Shown one piece after another: positions 23,774 through 32,532 of a stretch of DNA of 47,018 bases (position 1 is the first letter of the stretch; every line of letters starts with the position of its first letter). The stretch lies in the NCBI GenBank assembly GCA_022827165.1, contig JAJDTN010000177.1:1-47018 (forward strand), written 5' to 3'. A model generated the notes under the pieces. It did no database searches and had not been told where the DNA came from. It was given only the letters and a program-made list of their open reading frames with translations. Position numbers and translations under genes: made by a program. This DNA comes from Candidatus Latescibacterota bacterium (GTDB lineage Bacteria; Latescibacterota; UBA2968; UBA8231).

Positions 23774-25765
23774 ATGGAAGAACACAGCGCCCCGCAGGCC
23801 GCCGGTTCGCCGCGGCTGCGCTTCGCCCGCAGCATCGTCGCCGGGGCGCTGCTCTCCCCGATCATCAGCGTCGGCTTCGCCTACTGCCGGCTGGCCCTGT
23901 CCACGGCCGGCATGAACTCCGACTACATCACCGCCGGCGCGGTGGCCGTCTTCTTCCTCCTCACCGCCTTCCTCAACCCCTTCCTCAAGCTGGTGCACCG
24001 GCCCTGGGCCTTCACCCGGGGCGAGCTGGCCGTGGTCTACGTGATGCTCATCATCGCCTCGACGATCCCCACCTGGGGTTTCTCGGCCAACCTGATACCC
24101 ATGCTGCCGGCGGTCTACTACTTCGCCACCCGCGAGAACGAGTGGGCCGAGCTGGTCCATCCCCATCTCCACAGCTGGATGCTGGTCGACGACGACGACG
24201 CCGTCACCTACTTCTTCGAGGGCCTGCCCGAGGGGGCCTCCATCCCCTGGGAAGCCTGGGGCGTGCCCCTGGCCGCCTGGCTCACCTTCATCGTCGCCAT
24301 CTACTTGATGATGATCACCCTCATGGTGCTGCTGCGCCGGCAGTGGGTGGAGCACGAGCGCCTCCTCTTCCCCCTCGTGCAGCTGCCCCTGCAGATGATC
24401 GAGGAGGGCCGCCCCGGCGACCGCTTCGGCCCCTTTCTGAAGAGCCCTCTCATGTGGGTGGGGTTCCTGGTGCCCTTCTGCCTGCTCAGCACCTACGGAC
24501 TGAACTACTACTTCCCCATCGTTCCCAAGGTCGATCTCTACACCATCATCGTGCCCTTCCGCGACTGGGGCGCCATGGAGATCCTCCTGAGCTTCACCGT
24601 TCTCGGCCTCTCCTACTTCCTCAGCTTCGCCCTCTCCTCCAGCCTGTGGGTCTTCCACCTCCTCGCCGACGTGCAGATGGGGATCCAGTACACCATCGGC
24701 TACCGGCTGTCGGGGGAGATCGAGAAGTTCATGGAGGGGACGCTCATGCTGGCCCACCAAGGCATGGGGGCGATGCTCGCCGTCATCGGCTACGGCATCT
24801 GGACCGCCCGCGGCCACCTGAGAGAGGTGGCCCGCAAGGTCTGGCGCTCCGGGCCCGGGGCCATCGACGACAGCGGCGAGATGCTCTCCTACCGGGCCGC
24901 CGCCGCCATCCTGGGCGTCTGCAGCCTGTACGTGACGGTCTGGCTGACCCTGTCGGGGGTGCCCCTGTGGGTGACCGTGGTCTTCCTGCTGGTGGCCTTC
25001 GGCGTCTTCCTCTTCATGGCGCGCCTCATCGCCGAGAGCGGCCTGGGCTTCATCCGGCCCCAGATGACGGCCCAGACGATCGTCATCAACTTCCTCGGCA
25101 CCCACAACGTCACCGCCTCGGGCCTCTTCAGCCTGGCCATGACCTTCAGCTGGGCCGGCAACCTGCGCATCCTGCTCATGGCCTCGGCGATCAACGGCAT
25201 GAAGCTGGCCGAGCGCGTCGGCGCCATGCGCCGGCCCCTGTTCTGGGCCATGGCGGTGGCCATGCTGGTGAGCCTGCTCTCCTCAGTCTGGCTGGTCATC
25301 TACCTGGCCTACGACCGCGGCGGCATCAACCTGGAGCTGTGGGCCTACCAGGCGATGGCCAAGAGCCCCGCCAACTTCACCGCCTACAAGATCCTGAACC
25401 CCGTGAGCCTGCTGGATCCCTTCGACGTCATGGGGCCGCGGCTGCTCTTCACCGGCGTCGGCGGCGCCGTCATGACCGCCCTCATCTGGGCCCGCCATCA
25501 CCTGCTGTGGTGGCCCGTGCACTACATCGGCTTCGCCGTGAGCGCCACCAACATGACCTCGGCGAGCTGGTTCAGCATCTTCCTGGGCTCGGTCTTCAAG
25601 GCCTTCATCCTCCGGTACGGCGGGGTCCGCCTCTACCGCTCGCTGCGGCCCCTCTTCCTCGGTTTCATCCTGGGCCAGATCTCGTGCTCCGCCTTCTGGC
25701 TCGTCGTCGATCTCATCGCCGGGGGCACCGGCAACAAGGTCCCCGTCTTCTCGCATCACTACTAA
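23774..25765 (+). CDS. Polytopic membrane protein, DUF6785/DUF6784-like (possible transporter), copy 1
   Basis: 663 aa with roughly a dozen or more hydrophobic segments. It resembles the large membrane proteins annotated DUF6785/DUF6784, which look distantly like OPT-type transporters; I give this name from memory of the pattern. Shared marks with the paralog at 26691-28598 are RRQWVEHERLLFPLVQLP (cytoplasmic loop after the first membrane block), a PxW-V-T-V-VFLL segment, 'WWPVHYIGFAVS' near the end and YGGVRLYRSLRPLFLGFILG at the C-terminus. Ribosome binding site is weak (TTCGGGG). It is followed by an isomerase-like gene 19 bp downstream. Uptake of the glycan or a cleavage product is the likely role (inference). 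Confidence 0.65.
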   Translation: MEEHSAPQAAGSPRLRFARSIVAGALLSPIISVGFAYCRLALSTAGMNSDYITAGAVAVFFLLTAFLNPFLKLVHRPWAFTRGELAVVYVMLIIASTIPTWGFSANLIPMLPAVYYFATRENEWAELVHPHLHSWMLVDDDDAVTYFFEGLPEGASIPWEAWGVPLAAWLTFIVAIYLMMITLMVLLRRQWVEHERLLFPLVQLPLQMIEEGRPGDRFGPFLKSPLMWVGFLVPFCLLSTYGLNYYFPIVPKVDLYTIIVPFRDWGAMEILLSFTVLGLSYFLSFALSSSLWVFHLLADVQMGIQYTIGYRLSGEIEKFMEGTLMLAHQGMGAMLAVIGYGIWTARGHLREVARKVWRSGPGAIDDSGEMLSYRAAAAILGVCSLYVTVWLTLSGVPLWVTVVFLLVAFGVFLFMARLIAESGLGFIRPQMTAQTIVINFLGTHNVTASGLFSLAMTFSWAGNLRILLMASAINGMKLAERVGAMRRPLFWAMAVAMLVSLLSSVWLVIYLAYDRGGINLELWAYQAMAKSPANFTAYKILNPVSLLDPFDVMGPRLLFTGVGGAVMTALIWARHHLLWWPVHYIGFAVSATNMTSASWFSIFLGSVFKAFILRYGGVRLYRSLRPLFLGFILGQISCSAFWLVVDLIAGGTGNKVPVFSHHY

Positions 25766-25784
25766 CCCGACAAGGAGGTTCATC

Positions 25785-26666
25785 ATGGCCAAGTACAGCT
25801 TGACGGCAGGGCTCTTCTCCCTGGACGAGGGCGAACCAAGGGATCTCGCGGCAACCCTCGAGGCGATCGCCGCCGCCGGCTTCGGCGAAGTGGAACTGAT
25901 GGCCGAGGGCGCGGAGTGGGAGAAACCGGGGGCCCACGACGCGGGACCCTGCCGCGAAGCCCTGGAGCGAACGGGGATCTACCCGCACACGATCCACACA
26001 CCGCTGACGGCCGTGAACCTGGCCAGCTCGATCGAGGAGATCCGGCGCGACAGCATCGCGCGCATCTCGGATGCGATGCGGTATCTGGGGGAGGTCGGCG
26101 GACGGACCGCCATCGTCCATCCCACGGGCCACCCCACCCCCGATGAGGAACCGTATGCGTTGGAGAACCGGGGGGCGGTGATGGAGCGCAGCCACCGCTC
26201 CGTGAGCGAACTGGTCGCGGTGGCGGAGGAGACCGGGGTGCGCATGGCCCTGGAGAACCTGGGGAGCAAGACGAGGAACCCCTTCCGCCCCCTGTCGTCG
26301 ATGGCGGAACTGCGCGCCTTCATCGCCGGCTTTCCCCCCGAACATGTGGGGCTCTGTCTGGACACGGGCCACGCCTGCATCAGCGGCCTCGACCCGGCCG
26401 AGCAGGCACGAATCGCCTCGGAGAGGCTCTGCGCCCTGCACATACAGGACGTCGACGGCCGGGAGGACTGCCACTGGGTCCCGGGGCGCGGCGTCATCGA
26501 CTGGTCCGCCGTGGGGGAGGCCCTCGCGGCGATCGGCTTCGACGGTGCGTGGACGATGGAGGCGATGACGTCGAGCACGGAGGCCACGGCGGAACAGGTC
26601 GCCGCCGAGTGCAAGGCCTTGTCCGAGGGCTGGGAGGCCGAAGGAATGGCGAATCCGGGGAGCTGA
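25785..26666 (+). CDS. Sugar phosphate isomerase/epimerase family (AP-endonuclease-2-like TIM barrel)
   Basis: 293 aa, with the strongest ribosome binding site in the window (AAGGAGG, 25772-25778, 6 bp from ATG). The xylose-isomerase-like barrel carries all expected metal ligands: Glu157 (MALENLG), Asp193 and His196 (LCLDTGHA), His219 (ALHIQDVDG), Asp228 and His230 (DCHWVPGRGVIDW) and Glu259 (TMEAM). Such enzymes isomerise or epimerise sugars, keto-sugars or inositols, which fits next to Gfo/Idh/MocA dehydrogenases. It follows the membrane protein gene closely and probably shares its transcript. It converges with the second membrane protein gene 24 bp away. Confidence 0.85.
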   Translation: MAKYSLTAGLFSLDEGEPRDLAATLEAIAAAGFGEVELMAEGAEWEKPGAHDAGPCREALERTGIYPHTIHTPLTAVNLASSIEEIRRDSIARISDAMRYLGEVGGRTAIVHPTGHPTPDEEPYALENRGAVMERSHRSVSELVAVAEETGVRMALENLGSKTRNPFRPLSSMAELRAFIAGFPPEHVGLCLDTGHACISGLDPAEQARIASERLCALHIQDVDGREDCHWVPGRGVIDWSAVGEALAAIGFDGAWTMEAMTSSTEATAEQVAAECKALSEGWEAEGMANPGS

Positions 26667-26690
26667 CGCGTCCGCCCGGCTCGGGCCTCC

Positions 26691-28598
26691 CTACAGGCGA
26701 AAGGCGATCTGGTCGAGGAGCAGCAGAACGCCCAGGGGCAGGAAGTCGCCGAGGATCAGCCCCAGGAAGAAGGGCCGCATCCGCGTGAACAGGCGGGGGC
26801 CGCCGTAGTTGAGGATGATCGTCTTCAGCAGCCAGGCCAACAGCACGGTGAAGAACATCTTGTGGATCACCAGGCTGATGGGGAAGCCGATGGGGTGCAG
26901 GGGCCACCAGACGAGCTGCTGGCGCAGAAGCATGAGTCCGGCCATGATGCTGCCGCCGATGGTCATGTAGCCCCAGTACTCCCACTTCGGCCCCACCGAG
27001 GAGCGCACCCGCGCCAGCGCGTCCTGCCACGGATACTGCGTCTGCTCGAGGAAGTAGTGGGAGGTGTTCAGCCCGCCGTGCTCGTAGGCGATGCTCAGCA
27101 TCACCCAGGCGGAGCCGCCCATGGAGACGACCAGGGCCACCACCATGCTGGGGAAGATCAGCCGCCGTCCCTTCTTCACGTGCTCCTCGACGATCTTGAG
27201 CCCGTTGGAGCAGGAGACCATGACGAAGGTGATGATGTCGCTGGCCCACATGTAGGTGAGGGAGAGGGCGGCGATGCCGGTCAGCCCCAGGGCCCGGGTG
27301 CCGATGCCGCCGATGACCACGTCGGAGGCCACCATGGGGGTCACCAGGTAGGGCAGTCCTCCCTCGGAGATGATGCGGGTGATCCCCAGAAAGAGGATGA
27401 AGGCCAGGAAGAGGAAGACCACCGTGATCCACGCCGGCATCCCCGCCTGCCACAGCCAGAAGCACATGAAGCCGAGGCAACCCAGCAGGAGCAGCACCGC
27501 CCCTCGGTAGGAGAGGATCTCGTCGCCGTCGTCCATCCGCGGGCCCCGGCCGAAGGCATGGGCGAAGACCCTGCGGATGTGGCGGCGGCCGTTCCACAGG
27601 CTGAAGAGGGCGAGGACCAGGAAGGCGCCGAACCCCTGGTGGGAGGCGATGGTGCCGCCTTGGGACCAGGGGCTGAAGAGGGGATCGATACGCTCCACCC
27701 CCAGGGTGATCATCAGCGCTTCCTGGGCGAAGTTGAGGATGGCGAAGACCCAGAAGCCGAGGGAGACCTCGCGCCGCACCAGGTAGGTGAAGCCGATCAT
27801 CATGAAGTTGATGCCGATGCGCAGGCGCAGCTGGTCTTCGAAGAAGTGGAGGTAGTAGCCGCCGATGGGGATGATCGGCAGGAACCAGAAGTGGCGGTTT
27901 ATGCCGTTGTAGCACTGGATGAGGAAGGGGATGGCGAAACCGAGCCAGAACAGCCAGCTCTTGAAGAGCGGCTTGATCAGCCCCGGGGAGTCGCCGTCGT
28001 CGATCATGGAGATCGGCAGCTGCGTCATGGGGAAGATCAGGCGCTCGTGGTGGACCCACTGCCTTCGCAGGATGACCATGATGGCGATCATGCCCAGATG
28101 CAGGGAGAGGGCCAGCGGCAGCCAGTGGAGCAGGGGCGGCAGCCACAGCCCCCAGGGCACGCCTCCCCCGGGGGCGCCCTCGTAGAAGTCCTTGATCTCG
28201 CCGAACTCCTTGGTGGGGATCGCCCAGTCCGGGATCAGGGGCAGCACCTCGTAGCCCCAGTTGTTCTCCGGGCTGGCGTAGTAGACGGCGGACGTCAGTA
28301 TGGGCAGCAGGTACGAGACGATGCCGCAGGTGGCCACCGCCGAGCCGACGATCCACATGACGTACATCTGCGCCAGCTCGGCGGGTGACAGCATCCACCG
28401 CCGGCGCATGAGGCCGGTGAGGGGGTTGAAGACGAGGATGATCGTGAAGAGGATGATCAGCGCGCCGGGCGTGTAGTACCAGCCGGTGAAGCCGGAGCGC
28501 TTGAGCATCATGTCCGTGTACTGGGAGCCCGCCCCCACCAGCAGGCACCCGAGGGCGCCCAGAAAGAGGGCCCTGTACGTGGCCCGCAGGGAGCTCAC
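26691..28598 (-). CDS. Polytopic membrane protein, DUF6785/DUF6784-like, copy 2
   Basis: 635 aa, GTG start that overlaps the stop of the upstream glycosyltransferase-like gene (GTGA). Paralog of the protein at 23774-25765: RRQWVHHERLIFPMTQLP, an aromatic 'FWVFAILNFAQEA' segment, PAWITVVFLFLAFILFLG, QLVWWPLHPIGFPISL and NYGGPRLFTRMRPFFLGLIL at the end. About a dozen membrane spans are predicted by hydrophobicity. Two copies facing each other around an isomerase gene suggest either two substrates or a two-subunit transporter. Coupling to a GT39-like/TPR gene could instead indicate export or lipid-linked glycan handling. Function unproven for the family. Confidence 0.65.
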   Translation of the reverse strand: MSSLRATYRALFLGALGCLLVGAGSQYTDMMLKRSGFTGWYYTPGALIILFTIILVFNPLTGLMRRRWMLSPAELAQMYVMWIVGSAVATCGIVSYLLPILTSAVYYASPENNWGYEVLPLIPDWAIPTKEFGEIKDFYEGAPGGGVPWGLWLPPLLHWLPLALSLHLGMIAIMVILRRQWVHHERLIFPMTQLPISMIDDGDSPGLIKPLFKSWLFWLGFAIPFLIQCYNGINRHFWFLPIIPIGGYYLHFFEDQLRLRIGINFMMIGFTYLVRREVSLGFWVFAILNFAQEALMITLGVERIDPLFSPWSQGGTIASHQGFGAFLVLALFSLWNGRRHIRRVFAHAFGRGPRMDDGDEILSYRGAVLLLLGCLGFMCFWLWQAGMPAWITVVFLFLAFILFLGITRIISEGGLPYLVTPMVASDVVIGGIGTRALGLTGIAALSLTYMWASDIITFVMVSCSNGLKIVEEHVKKGRRLIFPSMVVALVVSMGGSAWVMLSIAYEHGGLNTSHYFLEQTQYPWQDALARVRSSVGPKWEYWGYMTIGGSIMAGLMLLRQQLVWWPLHPIGFPISLVIHKMFFTVLLAWLLKTIILNYGGPRLFTRMRPFFLGLILGDFLPLGVLLLLDQIAFRL

Positions 28599-30523
28599 GG
28601 CCGCCCCTCCCCGGAGGCCGCCGGCGGTCCGGCCGCCGTGCCCAGAAGCCGGTGGAGCTCCTCCACCTCCCGCCGGGCGGCGGGGTCCTCGCCGGCGTGG
28701 CGTTCTAGGGCCCGCACGTGGGGCATGGCCGCGTCCGCGTTGCCGCGGCGGATCTCCAGCCGCGCCAGTTGCCGGTGCAGGGACAGCGCCGCGGGATCCA
28801 GCTCCAGGGCGCGGCGGTAGGCGCGGGCGGCCCCCTCCAGGTCGCCGACCTCGCGGCGGGACCAGGCCAGCCGCGCGTGGAAGACGGCGCGCCCCGGCTC
28901 ATCGGCGGCCAGCCGCTCCAGATGCGGGACCGCCGCGGCATGATCTCCCGTGTCCTGGCTCATGGCGGCCAGCCGGAAGCGGACGTCGGAGCGGTCGGGG
29001 TAGTGGTGCAGCAGGCGCTCCCAGGTCTCCGCCGCCCGGCGGACGTCGCCGCGCCGGGCGAGCAGGGCGCCGGCGTCGTGGAGGGCGATCTCGTGGTCCG
29101 GCTCGCGCTTCAGGGCCTCGTCGTAATGGCGGAGCGCGTTGGCCTGCAGGCCCTGCTCGGCGTAGGCCGACGCCAGGTAGAGGTGCTCCTGGCTGCCTCC
29201 CTCCATCTCCATGGCCGGGACCCCGGTGTTGAGGGCGAGCACCAGGACAGCGGGCAGGGCGAGCCCCAGGGCGAGGGGCCGCCCCCGCAGCTGGGACAGC
29301 CGCGTCACCCCGTACCCTGCGAAGAGCAGCAGTGAGGGGATCATCGGCAGCCGGTAGCGGCCGGTGACGAAGAACAGGATCACGGCCAGCATGTAGGCCG
29401 CGGCGAAGAGCAGCAGCAGGTCGGCGGCCGGCGATCTCGCCCGGGAGTCGCGCAGATACAGGACCAGCCCTGTCAGGGCGAGTGGCCCCACCAGGCCGAA
29501 GGGGAAGGCCAGCCCCCGTATCCACAGCAAGCACTGCAGCAGCCAGGATCCGCTCCGGGCGAAGTAGGGGTCCAGGTTCCGGGGGATCTCGTCGCCCCGC
29601 CAGAACAGGTGGAGCTTGCGCAGCTGCAGGAGCAGATAGCCCCCGGGATCACCTGCGAGGTACTCCAGCGAGCGCCCGAAGAAGTATCTCGAGGAGGCTC
29701 CCTTTTCGGTGATCCCGGCCTCCCGCTCCGGCATGGCCGTCAGCTCCTGCCAGTCGCGGCCGGGGCGGATTCTCGTGGTGCGCCCGGAGTCGGGGTTGTT
29801 GCCGATGTAGAAGTTGATCCCGGCGTTGTAGGAGATCGGCACCCACTCGCCGCCGACGATGCGGTTGCGAAGGGTGACCGGCGAGACGGCCAGGATGACG
29901 CCCAGGACAAGGGCACCGAGGGCGGGCAGGGACGCCCGCGCCCGGAGCCGGGCCCAGGCGAGAGCAAGGGGTATGAAGAGGAGCACGCTGGGCACGTTCA
30001 GGGCGGCCAGGCCCAGGAGCAGACCCGCGGCCAGCCAGCGGCCGGTGGACCGGCCCCCGCCGGCCCACAGCAGGGCGGTCAGCGCCAGGGCGTTGAGGAA
30101 GACGGCCAGGGCGGCGGGCAGCAGCTCGCCCTCGAAGTAGAGGAAGGGGCCGTAGAGGGCGGCGGCGCCGGCGGCGATCCAGCCAGCGGCGGGAGAGAAG
30201 GCGCGGCTGCCCAAGTGGAGGACGAGAAGGCAGACCGCCGTCCCGGAGAGGGCCTGCAGGAGCCGGGGCAGGTGGTAGCTCTCTCCGAAGAGGGCGAAAG
30301 ACCCGGCGAGAAAGTAGGGATACAGGGGCGGCTGCCAGAACGGCTGGGGCGGACCCAGCCACTGCCCCTCGGCCAGGTGCAGAGCCGTGCGCACATAGGT
30401 GCGGGCATCGACGATGGGGTGGTAGAACAGGGGACTGTCGTCCGCCTGGAGCAGGTAGATCACCCGCACGGCAAGTGCTACCAGGGCCAGCAGGCTCAGG
30501 CTGATCCAGTGCCGGCGTTCCAT
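28595..30523 (-). CDS. GT39/PMT-like membrane glycosyltransferase with C-terminal TPRs
   Basis: 642 aa from ATG 30523 (an upstream in-frame start would add 14 unlikely residues). The N-terminal ~430 residues are multi-spanning. The first loop has the expected acidic motif VDARTYVRTA and PPLYPYFLAG, as in dolichol/undecaprenyl-phosphate-sugar-dependent PMT/ArnT-like enzymes. A later loop has FYIGNNPDSGR, and FFVTGRYRLPMIP marks the last membrane block. Residues about 450-610 are TPR repeats (for example ALRHYDEALKREPDHEIALH), likely periplasmic and used for binding partner proteins. It should transfer a sugar from a lipid carrier to a protein or lipid acceptor. A degenerate relative lies at 42682-44667. 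It is divergent from the TacA-type antitoxin gene. Confidence 0.75.
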   Translation of the reverse strand: MERRHWISLSLLALVALAVRVIYLLQADDSPLFYHPIVDARTYVRTALHLAEGQWLGPPQPFWQPPLYPYFLAGSFALFGESYHLPRLLQALSGTAVCLLVLHLGSRAFSPAAGWIAAGAAALYGPFLYFEGELLPAALAVFLNALALTALLWAGGGRSTGRWLAAGLLLGLAALNVPSVLLFIPLALAWARLRARASLPALGALVLGVILAVSPVTLRNRIVGGEWVPISYNAGINFYIGNNPDSGRTTRIRPGRDWQELTAMPEREAGITEKGASSRYFFGRSLEYLAGDPGGYLLLQLRKLHLFWRGDEIPRNLDPYFARSGSWLLQCLLWIRGLAFPFGLVGPLALTGLVLYLRDSRARSPAADLLLLFAAAYMLAVILFFVTGRYRLPMIPSLLLFAGYGVTRLSQLRGRPLALGLALPAVLVLALNTGVPAMEMEGGSQEHLYLASAYAEQGLQANALRHYDEALKREPDHEIALHDAGALLARRGDVRRAAETWERLLHHYPDRSDVRFRLAAMSQDTGDHAAAVPHLERLAADEPGRAVFHARLAWSRREVGDLEGAARAYRRALELDPAALSLHRQLARLEIRRGNADAAMPHVRALERHAGEDPAARREVEELHRLLGTAAGPPAASGEGRP

Positions 30524-30531
30524 GGTCACTC

Positions 30532-30564
30532 TTGCAGTGTACGCCATATTGGCGCATGTTTCCA
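30532..30564. promoter_or_regulatory. Overlapping divergent promoters with central palindrome (TA operator)
   Basis: CGCCA-TAT-TGGCG (30542-30554) is a perfect 5-bp-arm palindrome. On the plus strand it lies between TTGCAG (30532-30537) and CATGTT (30555-30560), 17 bp apart; on the minus strand between TGGAAA (30564-30559) and TACACT (30541-30536), also 17 bp apart. The consensus matches are modest, but the symmetry fits an antitoxin operator that would block both the toxin-antitoxin genes and the glycosyltransferase-like gene. Confidence 0.45.
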
Positions 30565-30591
30565 TCGGAATCTCACACTGGAGACCCCCTG

Positions 30592-30876
30592 ATGGCCAAG
30601 ATCGCCGAAACGAAGCACGAACGGGTGCATTTGCGCCTCGACCCCAAGAGCAAGCGCAAGCTCGAACGGGCGGCGTCTTACGAGGAAACCACGGTCAGCC
30701 GCTTCGTGCTGAGCAACGCCGTGGCGGCGGCGGAGCGGGTGATCGAGGAGCGCGAGCGGATCGTGCTCCCTGCGACGGACTGGGACGCCTTCCACGACGC
30801 TCTGCTCAACCCCCCCGCCCCGAACGAGGCCCTGAGGAGGGCCGCCCGGCGCTACCGCGAGCGCATCGGTGGGTGA
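30592..30876 (+). CDS. DUF1778 antitoxin (TacA-like)
   Basis: 94 aa from ATG 30592 (GGAG upstream). N-terminal ribbon-helix-helix domain with ERVHLRLDPKSKRKLERAA and a helix containing TTVSRFVLSNA; the C-terminal part has DALLNPPAPNEALRRAARRY, the toxin-neutralising motif of DUF1778 antitoxins paired with GNAT toxins. The antitoxin should bind the palindrome upstream and repress its operon together with the toxin. Its stop overlaps the toxin start by 8 bp. The order antitoxin-toxin and lengths are normal for this type II class. Confidence 0.88.
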   Translation: MAKIAETKHERVHLRLDPKSKRKLERAASYEETTVSRFVLSNAVAAAERVIEERERIVLPATDWDAFHDALLNPPAPNEALRRAARRYRERIGG

Positions 30877-31378
30877 ACACCCGCTCACGGTCGAGCCGCT
30901 CGGTCCGCATCACGACCGGGCGTCCTTTTCCTGTGGGGAACCGTCCCTCGACACCTACATTCGCCGGCAGGCCTCCCAGGATTCCCGGCGGCGTGTCGCC
31001 CGGGTCTTCGTCGCCCCGGGCGGGGCTCCCGGACAGATTGCCGGCTACTACACCCTGAGCGCGGCGAACTTCGAGAAGGACGATCTGCCGGAAGAGCTCG
31101 CCAGGCGCCTGCCCCACTATCCCGTGCCGGCGGCGGTGGTGGGTCGGCTGGCGGTCGACCTTCGCAGCCAGGGGCGCGGGCTCGGGGAAACCCTCCTGCT
31201 CGATGCGATCCATCGTATCGTCCGAGCGGCCGACACGATCGGCGTCTATGCCGTCGTCGTCGATGCTCTTCACGACCGCGCCAGCGCCTTCTACGAACGC
31301 TATGGGTTCACACCCTTCCCGTCGGAGCCCCGACGCTTGTTCCTGCCGCTTCGAACGTTCGAACGACTCGGGCTGTGA
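30869..31378 (+). CDS. GNAT-family acetyltransferase toxin (TacT-like)
   Basis: 169 aa, GTG start. The GNAT fold is shown by VGRLAVDLRSQGRGLGETLL (acetyl-CoA pyrophosphate loop QGRGLG, 101-106), DALHDRASAFYERYGF (141-147 with the tyrosines expected near the catalytic site) and FLPLRTFERLGL at the end. TacT-type toxins acetylate the amino group of aminoacyl-tRNAs and stop translation. All motifs look intact, so unlike the MazF-type toxin of this window this one should be active. It follows the DUF1778 antitoxin with an 8-bp overlap. The A-run just after its stop belongs to a terminator of the opposite strand. Confidence 0.88.
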   Translation: MGEHPLTVEPLGPHHDRASFSCGEPSLDTYIRRQASQDSRRRVARVFVAPGGAPGQIAGYYTLSAANFEKDDLPEELARRLPHYPVPAAVVGRLAVDLRSQGRGLGETLLLDAIHRIVRAADTIGVYAVVVDALHDRASAFYERYGFTPFPSEPRRLFLPLRTFERLGL

Positions 31379-31379
31379 G

Positions 31380-31418
31380 AAAAAAAAACGCTGGACAGGT
31401 CGTCAGACCTGCCCAGCG
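31380..31418 (-). terminator. Intrinsic terminator of the CBM9-like gene
   Basis: On the minus strand a 13-bp stem with one mismatch (arms 31418-31406 and 31401-31389, loop of 4) is followed by nine T residues (31388-31380). It is the only classical rho-independent terminator seen in the window. It ends the minus-strand gene whose stop is at 31454, and it separates that gene from the convergent toxin gene. Confidence 0.9.
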
Positions 31419-31453
31419 CGTGTGTCAAAGGAGACTTCTGAAGCTACAAGGCC

Positions 31454-32380
31454 TCAGAACTGTGCCTTGATCCTGCCCCAGCTCTTCGATTCGACAGCCG
31501 TCGGGAAGTTGATGGAGGGGTTGACGGGCTCCAGGAAGAAGTCGCCCTGGCCCAGCCACGTTCCCGAGCCGCCTGGCCTGGTGGACCAGGCCGGACCGCC
31601 CTGCGCGTTGTCAGGCAGGTTGGCGTCGTCGTCGGTGTTGAAGAAGGTGATGTGGACCGTCTGACCCTCGCTGAGGGAGGCGGTGGTGATCATGTCCGGA
31701 GATTTGTCCTCCGCGTCGAGACCACTGACCCAGGAGTCGATGGGCTGGATCCGGTGCTCGTAGTGGTAGGTGCTCTCGCCGAACTCCTCGCCGTCGAAGC
31801 TGTGCACGAGGGTGTAGAACTCGTTGTCGCCGCTGTCGAGCCAATCGCAGCCGATGCAGATGCCGATGACCATCCAGAAGGCGTCGGGATCGGGCATCCT
31901 CGGCAGGGCGTAGTTGAAGCCCCAGTAGGTGGCGATATTCTCCCCGAGGAGGTCTCTCACCTCCTGCTCGGAGATGTGCCGGGTGGTGAAGAAGTACTCG
32001 CTGCAGTCGTCGTTGTACCAGTCGTAGGAATCGGGGCGGTCGATGACATGGACGTCATCGAAGATGGAGTTGCAGTAGTAGAGCTGACCCGTGCTGGCGC
32101 TCCAGCCGACCCGGATGGTGGCATCGAAGGAACTGGGATCGGCGTCGCCCTTCTGAGTCCCTTCGGGCTGCCAGTCGTTGAAGGGATAGAGGTCGGCATT
32201 GGTGAGCCAGTACTGGTCGCCGGGGACCGCGTCCCAGTCGGAGCAGTCGCCATCGATGGTGGGCTCGGCGCCGGCCGGGAACTGCACCGTGTTCCTGACC
32301 TCATCCTCGGGGATGTGGGCGAAGACCGCCGTGGAGACGGCGAGTACGCCGACGACGATCATCTGCGCGCATCTGAACAT
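31454..32380 (-). CDS. Secreted CBM9/DOMON-like sugar-binding protein
   Basis: 308 aa from ATG 32380 with AAGGAGAG upstream. Signal peptide 1-21 (MFRCAQMIVVGVLAVSTAVFA). The mature part resembles family 9 carbohydrate-binding/cytochrome-like domains: TIDGDCSDWDAVPGD at the start, a strand with TIRVGWSASTGQLYYCNSIF, FDDVHVIDRPDSYDWYNDD and a C-terminal SKSWGRIKAQF. No catalytic domain is attached and no C-terminal FlgD-like domain is present. Codons are less GC-biased than in the neighbours, and it has its own leader and strong terminator, which suggests abundant, independently controlled expression. Probably a surface or periplasmic glycan-binding protein working with the adjacent cluster (inference). 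Confidence 0.75.
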   Translation of the reverse strand: MFRCAQMIVVGVLAVSTAVFAHIPEDEVRNTVQFPAGAEPTIDGDCSDWDAVPGDQYWLTNADLYPFNDWQPEGTQKGDADPSSFDATIRVGWSASTGQLYYCNSIFDDVHVIDRPDSYDWYNDDCSEYFFTTRHISEQEVRDLLGENIATYWGFNYALPRMPDPDAFWMVIGICIGCDWLDSGDNEFYTLVHSFDGEEFGESTYHYEHRIQPIDSWVSGLDAEDKSPDMITTASLSEGQTVHITFFNTDDDANLPDNAQGGPAWSTRPGGSGTWLGQGDFFLEPVNPSINFPTAVESKSWGRIKAQF

Positions 32381-32532
32381 GACTCTCTCTCCTTGGAATG
32401 GGAGATAGGGAAAAGGATGCTGAATTGCGCTCAACGGCGCGAAGTCGTTGACCGGATAGTGGCCCAAGGTAACCAATCCCTGGCGCACATACAAGGAAAT
32501 AGTGGCTCTCCCGGGGCCGGGCCGGGGGGCCT

